Origin: Pseudomonas putida
GTDB taxonomy: Bacteria; Pseudomonadota; Gammaproteobacteria; Pseudomonadales; Pseudomonadaceae
NCBI RefSeq assembly: GCF_001976065.1
Contig: NZ_MNAH01000001.1
Span: forward strand, 62,001-126,000
Direction: 5' to 3'
Length of the DNA: 64,000 nt
Translations under genes and position numbers: made by a program
Shown here: in pieces, positions 63,812 through 64,000 of the stretch
How positions within the stretch are numbered: the stretch's first letter is position 1
Layout: the number at the start of each line of letters is the position of its first letter
The notes under the pieces: model-generated
What the model was told of the DNA's origin: nothing
Databases searched by the model: none
What the model saw: the letters and a program-made list of their open reading frames with translations, nothing else

Positions 63812-64000
63812 TTACAGGATGTTGAACGGAACCGTGGTCACCAGACGGAACTCGTTGATGCTGCCATCAGCCTGGTTTTCGCTGGCACGGTGAGCCGTGT
63901 AGGTGCCACGGATAGTGGTGGCCTTGAACGGTCCGCTCTGTACGGCGTAGGTGGCGCCGATGCCGTATTCGTAATGGTGTTCGCCGTCTTGCGACTGGAT
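63812..64000 (-). CDS. OprD-family porin, C-terminal end
   Basis: Only the last 62 residues lie in the window. They end TVPFNIL and include GIGATYAVQSGPFKATTIRG and HRASENQADGSINEFRLV, the alternating strands of an OprD-type barrel end. By position it resembles the peptide porin OpdP/OpdD next to the dpp genes of P. aeruginosa, but the fragment cannot decide the subtype. Confidence 0.75.
   Translation of the reverse strand: MQSQDGEHHYEYGIGATYAVQSGPFKATTIRGTYTAHRASENQADGSINEFRLVTTVPFNIL

Noticed and set aside
58157..64000. Possible nickel or opine transporter instead of dipeptide
   Set aside because: The binding protein, the adjacent OprD-type porin and the P. aeruginosa PA4501-4506 gene order favour dipeptides. 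The exact ligand remains unproven.

Overview
The window is ordinary Pseudomonas chromosome and most resembles the P. fluorescens group. Three things point there: the recognisable order of conserved genes, the encoded proteins, and many GTAGGAGC...GCTCGCGA palindromic (REP) elements typical of that group. Everything here was read by eye. No database search was run, so family names rest on recognised motifs, lengths and gene order.

Layout, left to right. 1-8.7 kb: the end of dnaK, then dnaJ, dapB, carA, carB, greA and a small membrane protein (chaperones, lysine/peptidoglycan precursor, carbamoyl phosphate, transcript cleavage). 8.7-15.3 kb: yhbY on the minus strand, diverging from rlmE/ftsJ, ftsH, folP, glmM, tpiA and secG. 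15.3-24.4 kb: tRNA-Leu(GAG) and initiator tRNA, then the translation block rimP-nusA-infB-rbfA-truB-rpsO-pnp. 24.4-29.6 kb: tRNA-Thr(CGT), a small conserved protein, nadC (minus), a DUF1631 gene, ampD and ampE. 29.6-32.7 kb: a repeat-rich gap, a chemoreceptor and a small zinc-ribbon membrane protein. 32.7-40.4 kb: the fructose system, with cra and a tatD-type gene (minus) diverging from fruB-fruK-fruA around a Cra operator. 40.5-42 kb: a PhoD-like phosphatase. 42-49 kb: an iron-uptake locus with a PepSY/flavoprotein reductase and a TonB receptor on the minus strand, and a PiuC-type dioxygenase plus Sel1 protein on the plus strand. 49-50.2 kb: speC. 50.6-54.1 kb: a four-gene osmoprotectant ABC operon. 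54.4-56 kb: prfC. 56.3-57.9 kb: a small secreted acidic protein and a delta-60 repeat protein. 58.1-64 kb: a dppABCDF dipeptide transporter and the end of an OprD-family porin.

The genes fall into co-regulated sets. FruB phosphorylates incoming fructose through FruA, FruK makes fructose-1,6-bisphosphate, and Cra senses the intermediate. PiuA, the reductase and PiuC form a ferric-siderophore import and handling unit. The porin and DppABCDF form one outer-to-inner membrane peptide route. AmpD and AmpE belong to muropeptide recycling.

I found no CRISPR array, prophage, transposase, toxin-antitoxin pair, defence island or secondary-metabolite cluster. The less ordinary material lies between the genes: a terminator-bearing carA leader with an overlapping small ORF, a candidate ~90-nt RNA between the osmoprotectant operon and speC, stacked terminators before rimP-nusA-infB, REP elements that supply the stop codons of two genes, and several multi-hairpin dispersed repeats.
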